Positions 1 through 5,418 of a stretch of 5,699 nucleotides of DNA are shown piece after piece; position 1 is the stretch's first letter, and each line of letters opens with the position of its first letter. The translations under genes and the position numbers were made by a program. The DNA lies in the NCBI GenBank assembly GCA_938018045.1, contig CALIIP010000189.1, positions 1 to 5,699 on the forward strand, written 5' to 3'. Under the pieces are notes generated by a model. That model searched no databases. It worked only from the letters and a program-made list of their open reading frames with translations, and was not told the DNA's origin. This stretch comes from an uncultured Flavobacteriaceae bacterium (lineage in GTDB: Bacteria; Bacteroidota; Bacteroidia; Flavobacteriales; Flavobacteriaceae).

Positions 1-321
1 ATAATCCCATTTCAAATTTTCACTGAGATTCATATACGCTTTGGCCATAAATTGAATTTCAGAATTAGTTGCAACAAATATGATGGTTATGTTTGGGTTC
101 CACGATTCAGAAAATCGTGTTAGGACTTTTACTCTCCATAAATAATCTGCAGGTATTAAGTAATTTACCACTTCGGAACAATCAAAAACAATAAAATGAA
201 GTTCCTTAACATCAACTGTATCAACTATTTCTAGAAATGCGTTTGTGATTTCGTGTTTTGCGGCAGTATCATTAAATGTTGCAGTCGCTTTTTTATCAAG
301 AATATTTATTTTATAAGGCAT
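1..321 (-). CDS. Uncharacterised protein, possibly STAS/SpoIIAA-like (3' end beyond window)
   Basis: An open frame on the minus strand runs from ATG at 321-319 to the left edge without a stop, giving 107 residues; the C-terminus is missing. I do not recognise the family with certainty. It has no signal peptide or membrane segment, so it is probably cytoplasmic. Two hydrophobic stretches look like core beta strands: residues 41-48 (LHFIVFDC, followed by SEV) and 77-84 (NITIIFVA). The second is followed by an amphipathic helix around 87-100. This alternating pattern and small size resemble STAS/SpoIIAA-like proteins of flavobacteria, but that is a fold-level guess. The gene lies 123 bp downstream of ndk, beyond a strong terminator, so it probably has its own promoter, though I see no TAnnTTTG box upstream. 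No Shine-Dalgarno is present. Confidence is high that it is a gene and low for any function. Confidence 0.7.
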   Translation of the reverse strand, partial: MPYKINILDKKATATFNDTAAKHEITNAFLEIVDTVDVKELHFIVFDCSEVVNYLIPADYLWRVKVLTRFSESWNPNITIIFVATNSEIQFMAKAYMNLSENLKWDY

Positions 322-362
322 AATTTAGAATAAAGAATTGAGGGGGAAATGCTTTATGCTAT

Positions 363-375
363 GATATATTATATC
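363..375. repeat. 13-bp AT palindrome upstream of the left-edge gene
   Basis: GATATA-T-TATATC is a perfect inverted repeat with 6-bp arms around one base. It lies about 40 bp upstream of the start codon of the uncharacterised minus-strand gene and just past the T-tract of the ndk terminator. It could be an operator or part of an unrecognised promoter. In such AT-rich DNA it may equally be chance. Confidence 0.25.
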
Positions 376-381
376 GTAAAA

Positions 382-420
382 ATAAAAAAAAATATGCTAA
401 TTCAAAAAGAATTAGCATAT
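382..420 (-). terminator. Rho-independent terminator of ndk
   Basis: A perfect 12-bp inverted repeat has arms at 392-403 (ATATGCTAATTC) and 409-420 (GAATTAGCATAT) around a five-base loop. Read on the minus strand, the hairpin starts 24 bases after the ndk stop codon and is followed at once by an eight-base T run (391-384) and further T-rich sequence. The plus-strand side has no T-tract, so it works as a terminator only for minus-strand transcription. It should insulate ndk from the gene at the left edge. The stem is AT-rich, as is usual in low-GC flavobacteria. Confidence 0.88.
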
Positions 421-444
421 AAAAAGTGTAAAAATTTGATAATA

Positions 445-864
445 TTAGAACTGCTCTCTTCCAGAAAAATGAAAGAACCCTTCTATTTGAGCATTCTCAT
501 CACTATCAGAACCATGAACAGCATTTTCTCCCATAGAAGCAGCATATAATTTACGGATAGTTCCTTCTGCAGCATCAGCAGGATTTGTAGCACCAATTAA
601 GGCTCTAAAATCTTCAACAGCATTGTCTTTTTCAAGAATTGCTGCTACAACTGGTCCACGAGTCATATACTCAACCAATTCTCCATAAAAAGGACGTTCG
701 CTATGAACAGCGTAAAATGCTTTTGCATCTGCATTTGTCATATGAGTCATCTTCATTGCTACGATTCTGAAACCTGCAGCATTAATTTTTTCTAATATTG
801 CGCCTATATATCCTTTTTCTACTGAATCAGGTTTAAGCATTGTAAATGTTCTATTTGTTGCCAT
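445..864 (-). CDS. ndk: Nucleoside diphosphate kinase
   Basis: The enzyme transfers the gamma phosphate of ATP to other nucleoside diphosphates through a phosphohistidine, balancing cytoplasmic (d)NTP pools. At 139 residues it has the normal length of a single-domain NDK. Family residues are all visible and keep their usual spacing: Lys11 in MLKPD, Tyr51, Arg87, Thr93 in the GATNP loop, Arg104, Asn114 and the phospho-acceptor His117 in the signature NAVHGSDS (114-121). No substitution suggests loss of activity. The ATG at 864-862 is right because the protein begins with the family's usual short N-terminus (MATNRTFTMLKPD). A TAnnTTTG -7 box lies just upstream and a hairpin terminator just downstream, so the gene looks monocistronic. 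It sits 61 bp beyond the end of the phosphoesterase gene on the same strand, and some read-through from there is possible since no terminator is visible between them. Confidence 0.98.
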   Translation of the reverse strand: MATNRTFTMLKPDSVEKGYIGAILEKINAAGFRIVAMKMTHMTNADAKAFYAVHSERPFYGELVEYMTRGPVVAAILEKDNAVEDFRALIGATNPADAAEGTIRKLYAASMGENAVHGSDSDENAQIEGFFHFSGREQF

Positions 865-887
865 TTTATCTTGTTTTTAATCGGATG

Positions 888-917
888 CAAATGTACAGTT
901 TTCTTTTGAATATGAAA
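888..917 (-). promoter_or_regulatory. Bacteroidota-type promoter of ndk
   Basis: On the minus strand TACATTTG (895-888) matches the Bacteroidota -7 consensus TAnnTTTG exactly. A weak -33 candidate, TTTC (917-914), lies 18 bases upstream. Transcription would start a few bases downstream of the box, leaving a leader of about 15-20 bases before ATG at 864. That leader is A-rich and has no Shine-Dalgarno. Confidence 0.65.
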
Positions 918-925
918 GAATTGTA

Positions 926-1963
926 TTAATTATAATTTTGGAGATAAGATTCTATAATAACATTGTCTTTTCCTCTAATTTCCATCAAAACATTATTAGT
1001 AGAAAAATTGAACTTTAAGATACCGTAATTAAGAACAGATACTACATTTTTCACACGATATTTGTTTGGTTCTCCTGTAAAACTAGAATATGAATGTGTC
1101 AATCCACTAGAAGTAAAATCAATCAAAGGATATGGTAATCCTTCAACTTCCTTTTTTGAAAATTCAGAAATATGTCTATCTCCAGACAAGATAATTGTGT
1201 TTTTAGCATTTGTTTTTAAGAGTAAGTTTTCTAATTTCCCTACCTCATTTGGCATGTTTCCCCAAGACTCATAGCCGTGTTCTGCAGATAAAAATTGAAT
1301 ACTACTTACAATTACATTAAAGTTAGCATTTGAAGTGTTTAATTCATTTTCTAGCCATTTCCATTGTGTTTCTCCCAACATTGAATTTTTAGGATCTAAA
1401 CTAGGTTTGTAGCGTTTATTTGAATTTTTGTCAGGAGTTAAAGTAGTTCTAAAATAACGCGTGTCTAGCGTAATAAACTTTATACTATTCTTACCAACTT
1501 TATACTCTTTTGAATTATAAATTCCTTCTCTTTTTCTTCGTTTATCATTTTTTGAAACATCAATAAAATCTAAGAATAATTGTTGAGATTCTGCCTTTTT
1601 AGAGTATTCAATTCCGCCGTCATTTAGGCCATAATCATGATCATCCCAAGTTCCAATAACTTCAACATTTTTTCTAAACTCAGTATATTCAGGATTATTT
1701 TTTTGGATGTTATAGTTTTTTTCGAGAACTTTCATATCATCAGTATCTGAATAAATTATATCGCCTCCCCAAACCCACACATTCGGATTGTTTTGTTGTA
1801 TTTCTTCCCAAAAAGGATTGTATTTATGTTGATTGTTACAAGAGCCAAAAGCAATAGTAAATTCATTTTCAATAGTTGTTTGAATATTACTTGTATTTTT
1901 TTTTATGTTTTTGCAACCAATAAGCATAAACAATAGAAGTACAAAACTTAAAAAGTATTTCAT
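926..1963 (-). CDS. PhoD-like metallophosphoesterase lipoprotein
   Basis: This is a 345-residue exported protein of the PhoD/alkaline phosphatase D-like calcineurin fold. Residues 1-17 form a lipoprotein signal peptide ending in the lipobox LIGC with Cys17 as the lipidated residue. The following residues (KNIKKN) are basic, with no acidic surface-export signal, so it probably stays periplasmic. Metal-binding motifs appear in order: FGSC (39-42), GGDIIY with Asp68 (66-71), the strongly conserved WDDHDYG (106-112) continuing to LNDGG, a LDTRY segment (167-171), SSIQFLS (220-226) and GDRHISEF with His264 (261-268). A C-terminal beta segment follows from about 280. Family members hydrolyse phosphomono- or diesters and scavenge phosphate, but the exact substrate cannot be read from the sequence. 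The N-terminal Fn3-like domain of larger PhoD proteins is absent, as in many flavobacterial homologues. It is transcribed divergently from the DHH/gldI operon. I leave the symbol blank because this compact form is only distantly PhoD. Confidence 0.9.
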   Translation of the reverse strand: MKYFLSFVLLLFMLIGCKNIKKNTSNIQTTIENEFTIAFGSCNNQHKYNPFWEEIQQNNPNVWVWGGDIIYSDTDDMKVLEKNYNIQKNNPEYTEFRKNVEVIGTWDDHDYGLNDGGIEYSKKAESQQLFLDFIDVSKNDKRRKREGIYNSKEYKVGKNSIKFITLDTRYFRTTLTPDKNSNKRYKPSLDPKNSMLGETQWKWLENELNTSNANFNVIVSSIQFLSAEHGYESWGNMPNEVGKLENLLLKTNAKNTIILSGDRHISEFSKKEVEGLPYPLIDFTSSGLTHSYSSFTGEPNKYRVKNVVSVLNYGILKFNFSTNNVLMEIRGKDNVIIESYLQNYN

Positions 1964-1997
1964 ATGAATGATTTTTTAAACTTGAAAATGTTCATAA

Positions 1998-2005
1998 CAA
2001 AGGTA
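1998..2005 (-). promoter_or_regulatory. -7 box for the PhoD-like gene
   Basis: On the minus strand TACCTTTG (2005-1998) matches TAnnTTTG exactly. It is 34 bases upstream of the ATG at 1963, which leaves a leader of roughly 25-30 bases. No good -33 TTTG/TTG is seen; the expected region is an A/T run instead. Confidence 0.55.
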
Positions 2006-2007
2006 GT

Positions 2008-2023
2008 TTTTTTATATAAAAAA
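2008..2023. repeat. 16-bp AT palindrome between divergent promoters
   Basis: TTTTTTATATAAAAAA is a perfect self-complementary 16-mer lying between the two outward-facing -7 boxes (1998-2005 and 2039-2046). It occupies the positions where -33 elements would be expected for both directions. It could be a curved or UP-like element or a regulator site. Composition bias is a real alternative. Confidence 0.35.
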
Positions 2024-2038
2024 TGTTGTTATAAGTAG

Positions 2039-2046
2039 TATATTTG
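2039..2046 (+). promoter_or_regulatory. -7 box for the DHH-gldI operon, giving a nearly leaderless mRNA
   Basis: TATATTTG matches the TAnnTTTG consensus exactly and ends only seven bases before the ATG at 2054. With the usual short spacing to the start site, transcription would begin at about 2050-2054, so the operon mRNA would have almost no 5' leader. No clear -33 element is present at normal spacing. Confidence 0.55.
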
Positions 2047-2053
2047 CAGCAAT

Positions 2054-3085
2054 ATGACAGCAGAAAAAATAGTAGAGATTAAAAAGTTGCTTGCAACACC
2101 TCAAAATATAGTAATTATACCTCATAGAAATCCTGATGGAGATGCAATTGGTTCTTCTTTAGCATTATACCATTATTTAAAAGATAAACATTACGTAACT
2201 GTTGTTGCGCCAAATGATTATCCAGAATTTTTAAAATGGATGCCATCTTCTGATGAAGTAACACTATTTGACAAACAGAATATTCAATCAAAAAGAGCAC
2301 TTGAAAGTGCTTCAATAGTGTTTTTACTAGATTTTAATGCGCTTCATAGAATTGGAGATGACATGAAGAATACTGTAGAGAAGTTTAAGGGCACTTTTAT
2401 TATGATTGACCATCATCAACAGCCAGACACATCTATTACAGACTATATTTATTCTGATGTTTCTATTTGTTCTACATGTCAAATGGTATATCATTTTTTA
2501 GAAAAATTAGATGACGTAGATAAGATTAATACAGATATAGCTTCATGCTTATATGCAGGAATTATGACAGATACAGGTTCTTTCAGATTTTCTTCAACCA
2601 CAAGTACAACACATCGAATTATTGCAGACTTGATTGATAAAGGAGCAAATAATGCTCAAATCCATAATAATATATACGACGTAAATTCATACGGAAGACT
2701 ACAATTATTAGGTAGGGCATTGAGTAATCTTAAAGTTTTAGAAAAACATAGAACTGCTTTTATTACTCTATCTCAAGAGGAGTTAAATGAGTTTAATTTT
2801 CAAAAAGGAGATACAGAAGGAGTAGTAAATTACGCATTGTCTCTAGAAGGAGTTGTTTTTGCTGCTATTTTTATTGAAGACGTTGAGCAGAAAATAATTA
2901 AAATGTCTTTACGTTCTAAAGGAAAGTTTTCTGTAAACGAATTTGCAAGAGCACATTACAATGGAGGAGGACATGATAATGCAGCAGGAGGACGATCAGA
3001 ATTAAATATGGAAGAAACTATAACGAATTTTATAAGTTTATTGCCAAATTATGCAGATGAATTATTAAAATCAGATGAAGAATAA
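2054..3085 (+). CDS. DHH/DHHA1 phosphoesterase, NrnA-like
   Basis: This 343-residue cytoplasmic protein has no signal peptide. The N-terminal DHH domain (about 15-180) shows the metal-binding motifs in order: PHRNPDGDAIGSS with His24, Asp28 and Asp30; LLDFN with Asp93; the name-giving IDHH with Asp119-His120-His121; and GIMTDTGSFR with Asp173. The C-terminal DHHA1 domain (about 215-330) has the substrate-binding RSKGKFSVNEFA (287-298) and the glycine-rich GGGHDNAAGG (304-313). This arrangement is that of NrnA-type enzymes, which use Mn2+ to cleave short oligoribonucleotides, 3'-phosphoadenosine 5'-phosphate or linear dinucleotides from cyclic-di-AMP breakdown. Which substrate applies here is not visible. 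The ATG is set by the family's short N-terminus and lies seven bases after the -7 box. It is the first gene of the operon, and its last 11 bases overlap gldI, suggesting translational coupling. Confidence 0.93.
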   Translation: MTAEKIVEIKKLLATPQNIVIIPHRNPDGDAIGSSLALYHYLKDKHYVTVVAPNDYPEFLKWMPSSDEVTLFDKQNIQSKRALESASIVFLLDFNALHRIGDDMKNTVEKFKGTFIMIDHHQQPDTSITDYIYSDVSICSTCQMVYHFLEKLDDVDKINTDIASCLYAGIMTDTGSFRFSSTTSTTHRIIADLIDKGANNAQIHNNIYDVNSYGRLQLLGRALSNLKVLEKHRTAFITLSQEELNEFNFQKGDTEGVVNYALSLEGVVFAAIFIEDVEQKIIKMSLRSKGKFSVNEFARAHYNGGGHDNAAGGRSELNMEETITNFISLLPNYADELLKSDEE

Positions 3086-3623
3086 TCTAGTTCTCTTAGT
3101 ACTATTATTATTGTTTGTTTCTTGTGTAAAACTTGAAGCAAGAAGACCTGTGAGCCATCATTCAGGAACATTTATGGCTGAATCTGTAAAACTAAATAAG
3201 CAAATAAATGCTTTGCAAAATGTTGCTATAAATTATTATATTGCGCAAGATTCATTAAATGATTACTTGTCTTCTTCTAATGGTTTTAGATATGCGTATT
3301 TAAATCAAATAAATGAAAATAGAAAGAAGCCAGTTATAAATGACGAAGTTTTTTTTGAATATGAAATTTCTGACTTGGATAACACTATACTGTATTCAAA
3401 AGCGGTATTAGGTGAGAATCGTTATTTGATAGATAAAGAAGATGTAGAATCAGGTCTTCAAAACGGATTAAAATTGATGAAAGAAAATGAGGAAATAAAA
3501 TTTATTTTCCCTTCATTTAAAGTATTTGGTTTCTCTGGAAATCAAGAAAAAATAGGAATAAATCAACCATTAATATATAAAGTAAAATTAAATAAAATAA
3601 TAAAAAAAAATGAAAACAATTAA
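3075..3623 (+). CDS. gldI: Gliding motility lipoprotein GldI, divergent FKBP-type PPIase
   Basis: This 182-residue lipoprotein has a hydrophobic signal peptide ending in FVSC (Cys17). A conserved GldI-like N-terminal segment follows (EARRPVSHHSGTFMAES, 21-37), then a coil/linker and an FKBP-like domain from about 86 to 176. In Flavobacterium johnsoniae GldI is a lipoprotein needed for gliding and chitin use and resembles FKBP isomerases. Here the FKBP core strands are visible (EVFFEYEISD 91-100, IKFIFPSF 141-148, PLIYKVKLNKI 165-175), but key catalytic residues are replaced. The family FDSS motif reads LYSK (106-109), the position of the active-site Trp is Leu in GLQNGL, and the AYG loop reads VFG. 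Prolyl isomerase activity is therefore doubtful, and a chaperone or binding role is likelier. No acidic export signal follows Cys17, so a periplasm-facing anchor is expected. It starts inside the end of the DHH gene and overlaps the next FKBP gene by 14 bp. Confidence 0.88.
   Translation: MKNNLVLLVLLLLFVSCVKLEARRPVSHHSGTFMAESVKLNKQINALQNVAINYYIAQDSLNDYLSSSNGFRYAYLNQINENRKKPVINDEVFFEYEISDLDNTILYSKAVLGENRYLIDKEDVESGLQNGLKLMKENEEIKFIFPSFKVFGFSGNQEKIGINQPLIYKVKLNKIIKKNENN
3602..3610 (+). other. Nine-A homopolymer at the gldI/FKBP gene junction
   Basis: A run of nine A residues ends on the A of the start codon of the downstream FKBP gene, inside the last codons of gldI. The FKBP frame is +1 relative to gldI. 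The last stop in that frame (TAA at 3601-3603) begins just before the run, so a net +1 frame change within the run would join gldI in frame to the FKBP protein. Poly-A tracts of this length can cause polymerase or ribosome slippage. It may simply be the A-rich initiation region of a gene without Shine-Dalgarno. Confidence 0.35.
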
Positions 3624-4308
3624 ATTTTTAGCAGTAGTATTTATTGCAACATCATTAGTGTCTTGTAATGGGCAAGGAGTAACAAATAAATCATTAAAGA
3701 CAGAAATTGATTCTGTAAGTTATGCTGCTGGTTTAGATATGGCATATAAAATTCAACAAGGTTTTGATGAAGCAGACAAAGATCTTTTTATTCAAGGATA
3801 TAATAATGGTATCGATTCAACTAATTTGTTATTAGAGAAAAAAGACCTTACAGTAATTATGAATAATTATTTTAGAAAAAGACAACAATTAAAGGCGAAA
3901 GAGAATGCTGCATTAGGGGAAAAAACTAAACTTGAAGGTGAGAGATTTTTAGCTGAAAACAAAACTAAAGATGGAGTTGTTACAACAGAAAGTGGTTTGC
4001 AATACATCGTTTTAAAAGAAGGAACTGGTTCAAAACCTGTATCGACAGATAGAGTAAAAGTACATTACCATGGTACTTTAATCGATGGAACTGTTTTTGA
4101 TAGTTCGGTAGATAAAGGAAAACCTTACGAAACAGGTGTAACACAAGTAGTAAAAGGTTGGATCGAAGCACTTCAATTAATGAAAGTTGGATCAAAATAC
4201 AAATTATTTATACCTCAAGAATTGGCGTATGGTGCTAATCCTCGTCCAGGAGTAATCAAACCATTTATGCCATTGATTTTTGAAATAGAATTATTAGAAA
4301 TTAAGTAA
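3610..4308 (+). CDS. FKBP-type prolyl isomerase lipoprotein, Mip/FkpA-like
   Basis: This 232-residue protein catalyses cis-trans isomerisation of Xaa-Pro bonds in the periplasm. Its signal peptide ends in the lipobox LVSC (Cys19). Residues 30-125 form the helical FKBP_N dimerisation region, starting with the typical DSVSYAAGLDMAYKI (34-48) and leading into a long charged helix rich in Lys/Glu. The FKBP catalytic domain covers about 128-232 and keeps the expected active-site residues: Tyr153 in VHYHG, Phe163 and Asp164 in FDSS, Trp184 in VVKGWIEAL, Tyr207 in LAYG, and Phe225 in FEIELLEI. It is thus the one apparently fully competent FKBP in this cluster and can act as an N-terminally dimerised chaperone-isomerase like FkpA. 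The start is fixed by the signal peptide, and the ATG overlaps the end of gldI by 14 bp. Initiation is from an A-rich stretch, not a Shine-Dalgarno. Confidence 0.94.
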   Translation: MKTIKFLAVVFIATSLVSCNGQGVTNKSLKTEIDSVSYAAGLDMAYKIQQGFDEADKDLFIQGYNNGIDSTNLLLEKKDLTVIMNNYFRKRQQLKAKENAALGEKTKLEGERFLAENKTKDGVVTTESGLQYIVLKEGTGSKPVSTDRVKVHYHGTLIDGTVFDSSVDKGKPYETGVTQVVKGWIEALQLMKVGSKYKLFIPQELAYGANPRPGVIKPFMPLIFEIELLEIK

Positions 4309-4319
4309 ATAGTAATAAT

Positions 4320-5414
4320 ATGAGAGTAGCAAAATTAGTGATTTTTATAATAGGTTTATTAGTTATCTCGTGTAATACGTTAGATGTTAAGTATAAAGAT
4401 CTTCCTGAGGGTTTATATGCTGATATTCAAACTGATGATGGAGATATTATTGTGCTTTTAGAACATGAAGATACACCTGTAACAGTTGCTAATTTTGTTT
4501 CACTTGCCGAAGGTACAAATACTCGTGTAGTTGACTCTTTAAAAGGAAAGCCGTTTTATGATGGTCTGACTTTTCATCGCGTGATAAGTACTGCAAATGG
4601 TGATAACAATAATTTTATGATCCAAGGAGGAGACCCTTTGGCAAATGGCCTTGGAGGTCCTGGATATACATTTAAAGATGAGTTCCCTAAAGATTCACTT
4701 GGAAGCTTGTTGTTTAAGCATGATGCAAAAGGCGTATTCTCGATGGCAAATTCTGGTAAAGATTCTAACGGAAGTCAGTTCTTTATATTATTATCTCCAA
4801 AACCACATTTAGATGGTAGATATACAGTTTTTGGACATGTAGTTTCAGGTCAAGAAGTTGCAGATAGCCTTAAAGTTAATACAGTTATTAATAAATTAGC
4901 AATAGCAAGAGTAGGAAGAGAAGCACGAAGTTTTGATGCTAAAAATATATTTGCAAACGAATTTAAAAATTCAGATAAATTAAAATCTGAATTTGTTTCA
5001 AAAATTGATAAAATAAGAGATAAAGCAGAAGAATTACCTTCAGGAATTAAAATTCACTATACTAAAATGGGGCAAGGAGAAAAACCAGTAATTGGCAGTG
5101 ATATTCTTGTTGATTACACTGTACACTTTACAGATGGATCTTTGCTAGCTACCAACAATAAAGAAGTTGCTCAAAAGTATGGTACTTATGATGTAAATTT
5201 AGAAAAACAAAAAGCATACGAGCCATTTCCTAGTAAATACAGTATGAAAGCACGCTTAGTTCAAGGCTTTAAAGAAGGAGTACTACAAATGAAATTTGGT
5301 GATAGAATAATTTTATTCGTACCTTCTCATTTGGCTTATGGTGCACAAGGAAGAAGAGATGTTCCTCCAAATACTGATTTAATTTTTGAGTTAGAAATAT
5401 TTCCAAAAGACTAA
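4320..5414 (+). CDS. Dual-family immunophilin: cyclophilin-FKBP fusion lipoprotein
   Basis: This 364-residue lipoprotein (lipobox VISC, Cys18) joins two unrelated prolyl isomerase folds. The cyclophilin domain spans about 32-200: YDGLTFHRVI (80-89, Arg87 being the catalytic arginine position), NFMIQGGDP (98-106, with Phe99 and Gln102), VFSMAN (139-144), SQFFI (152-156) and HLDGRYTVFGHV (163-174). His163 stands at the human CypA Trp121 position and Tyr168 at the His126 position, by my alignment. A charged helical linker (about 205-240) leads to the FKBP domain (about 242-362). That domain keeps Tyr266, LAYG with Tyr340, and Phe357. It lacks the FDSS motif (LLATN instead), has Phe317 where Trp is usual, and carries an insertion of roughly 20 residues near 280-305. 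The fusion type is known as a dual-family immunophilin. The gene follows the FKBP gene after 11 bp and precedes the PAP2 gene by 4 bp, so all are probably co-transcribed. Confidence 0.93.
   Translation: MRVAKLVIFIIGLLVISCNTLDVKYKDLPEGLYADIQTDDGDIIVLLEHEDTPVTVANFVSLAEGTNTRVVDSLKGKPFYDGLTFHRVISTANGDNNNFMIQGGDPLANGLGGPGYTFKDEFPKDSLGSLLFKHDAKGVFSMANSGKDSNGSQFFILLSPKPHLDGRYTVFGHVVSGQEVADSLKVNTVINKLAIARVGREARSFDAKNIFANEFKNSDKLKSEFVSKIDKIRDKAEELPSGIKIHYTKMGQGEKPVIGSDILVDYTVHFTDGSLLATNNKEVAQKYGTYDVNLEKQKAYEPFPSKYSMKARLVQGFKEGVLQMKFGDRIILFVPSHLAYGAQGRRDVPPNTDLIFELEIFPKD
4967..4994 (+). repeat. Hairpin-forming inverted repeat in the interdomain linker
   Basis: AAATTCAGAT (4967-4976) and ATCTGAATTT (4985-4994) are perfect 10-bp arms with an eight-base A/T loop. 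They lie inside the coding sequence at codons 216-225, in the charged linker between the cyclophilin and FKBP domains. No T-tract follows, so it is not a classical terminator. It may be chance, or an mRNA structure that slows translation between domains. Confidence 0.35.
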
Positions 5415-5418
5415 TATT

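Noticed and set aside
341..348. AGGGGGAA as a possible ribosome binding site on the plus strand
   Set aside because: The only frame it could serve is the spurious one at 349-549, and Bacteroidota rarely use Shine-Dalgarno initiation.
392..420. Bidirectional terminator
   Set aside because: The hairpin is perfect, but only the minus-strand side is followed by a T run, and no plus-strand gene ends upstream.
349..549. Plus-strand open frame of 66 codons
   Set aside because: It starts in the ndk downstream region, crosses the terminator hairpin and then runs antisense to ndk; its composition is Lys/Ile-rich with no motif or start signal.
1062..1274. Plus-strand open frame of 70 codons
   Set aside because: It lies wholly antisense to the PhoD-like gene, whose frame carries all family motifs.
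2115..2315. Minus-strand open frame of 66 codons
   Set aside because: It lies antisense within the DHH domain coding region and has no recognisable content.
3980..4195. Minus-strand open frame of 71 codons
   Set aside because: It lies antisense to the conserved FKBP catalytic domain; its leucine-rich translation is an artefact of the opposite strand.
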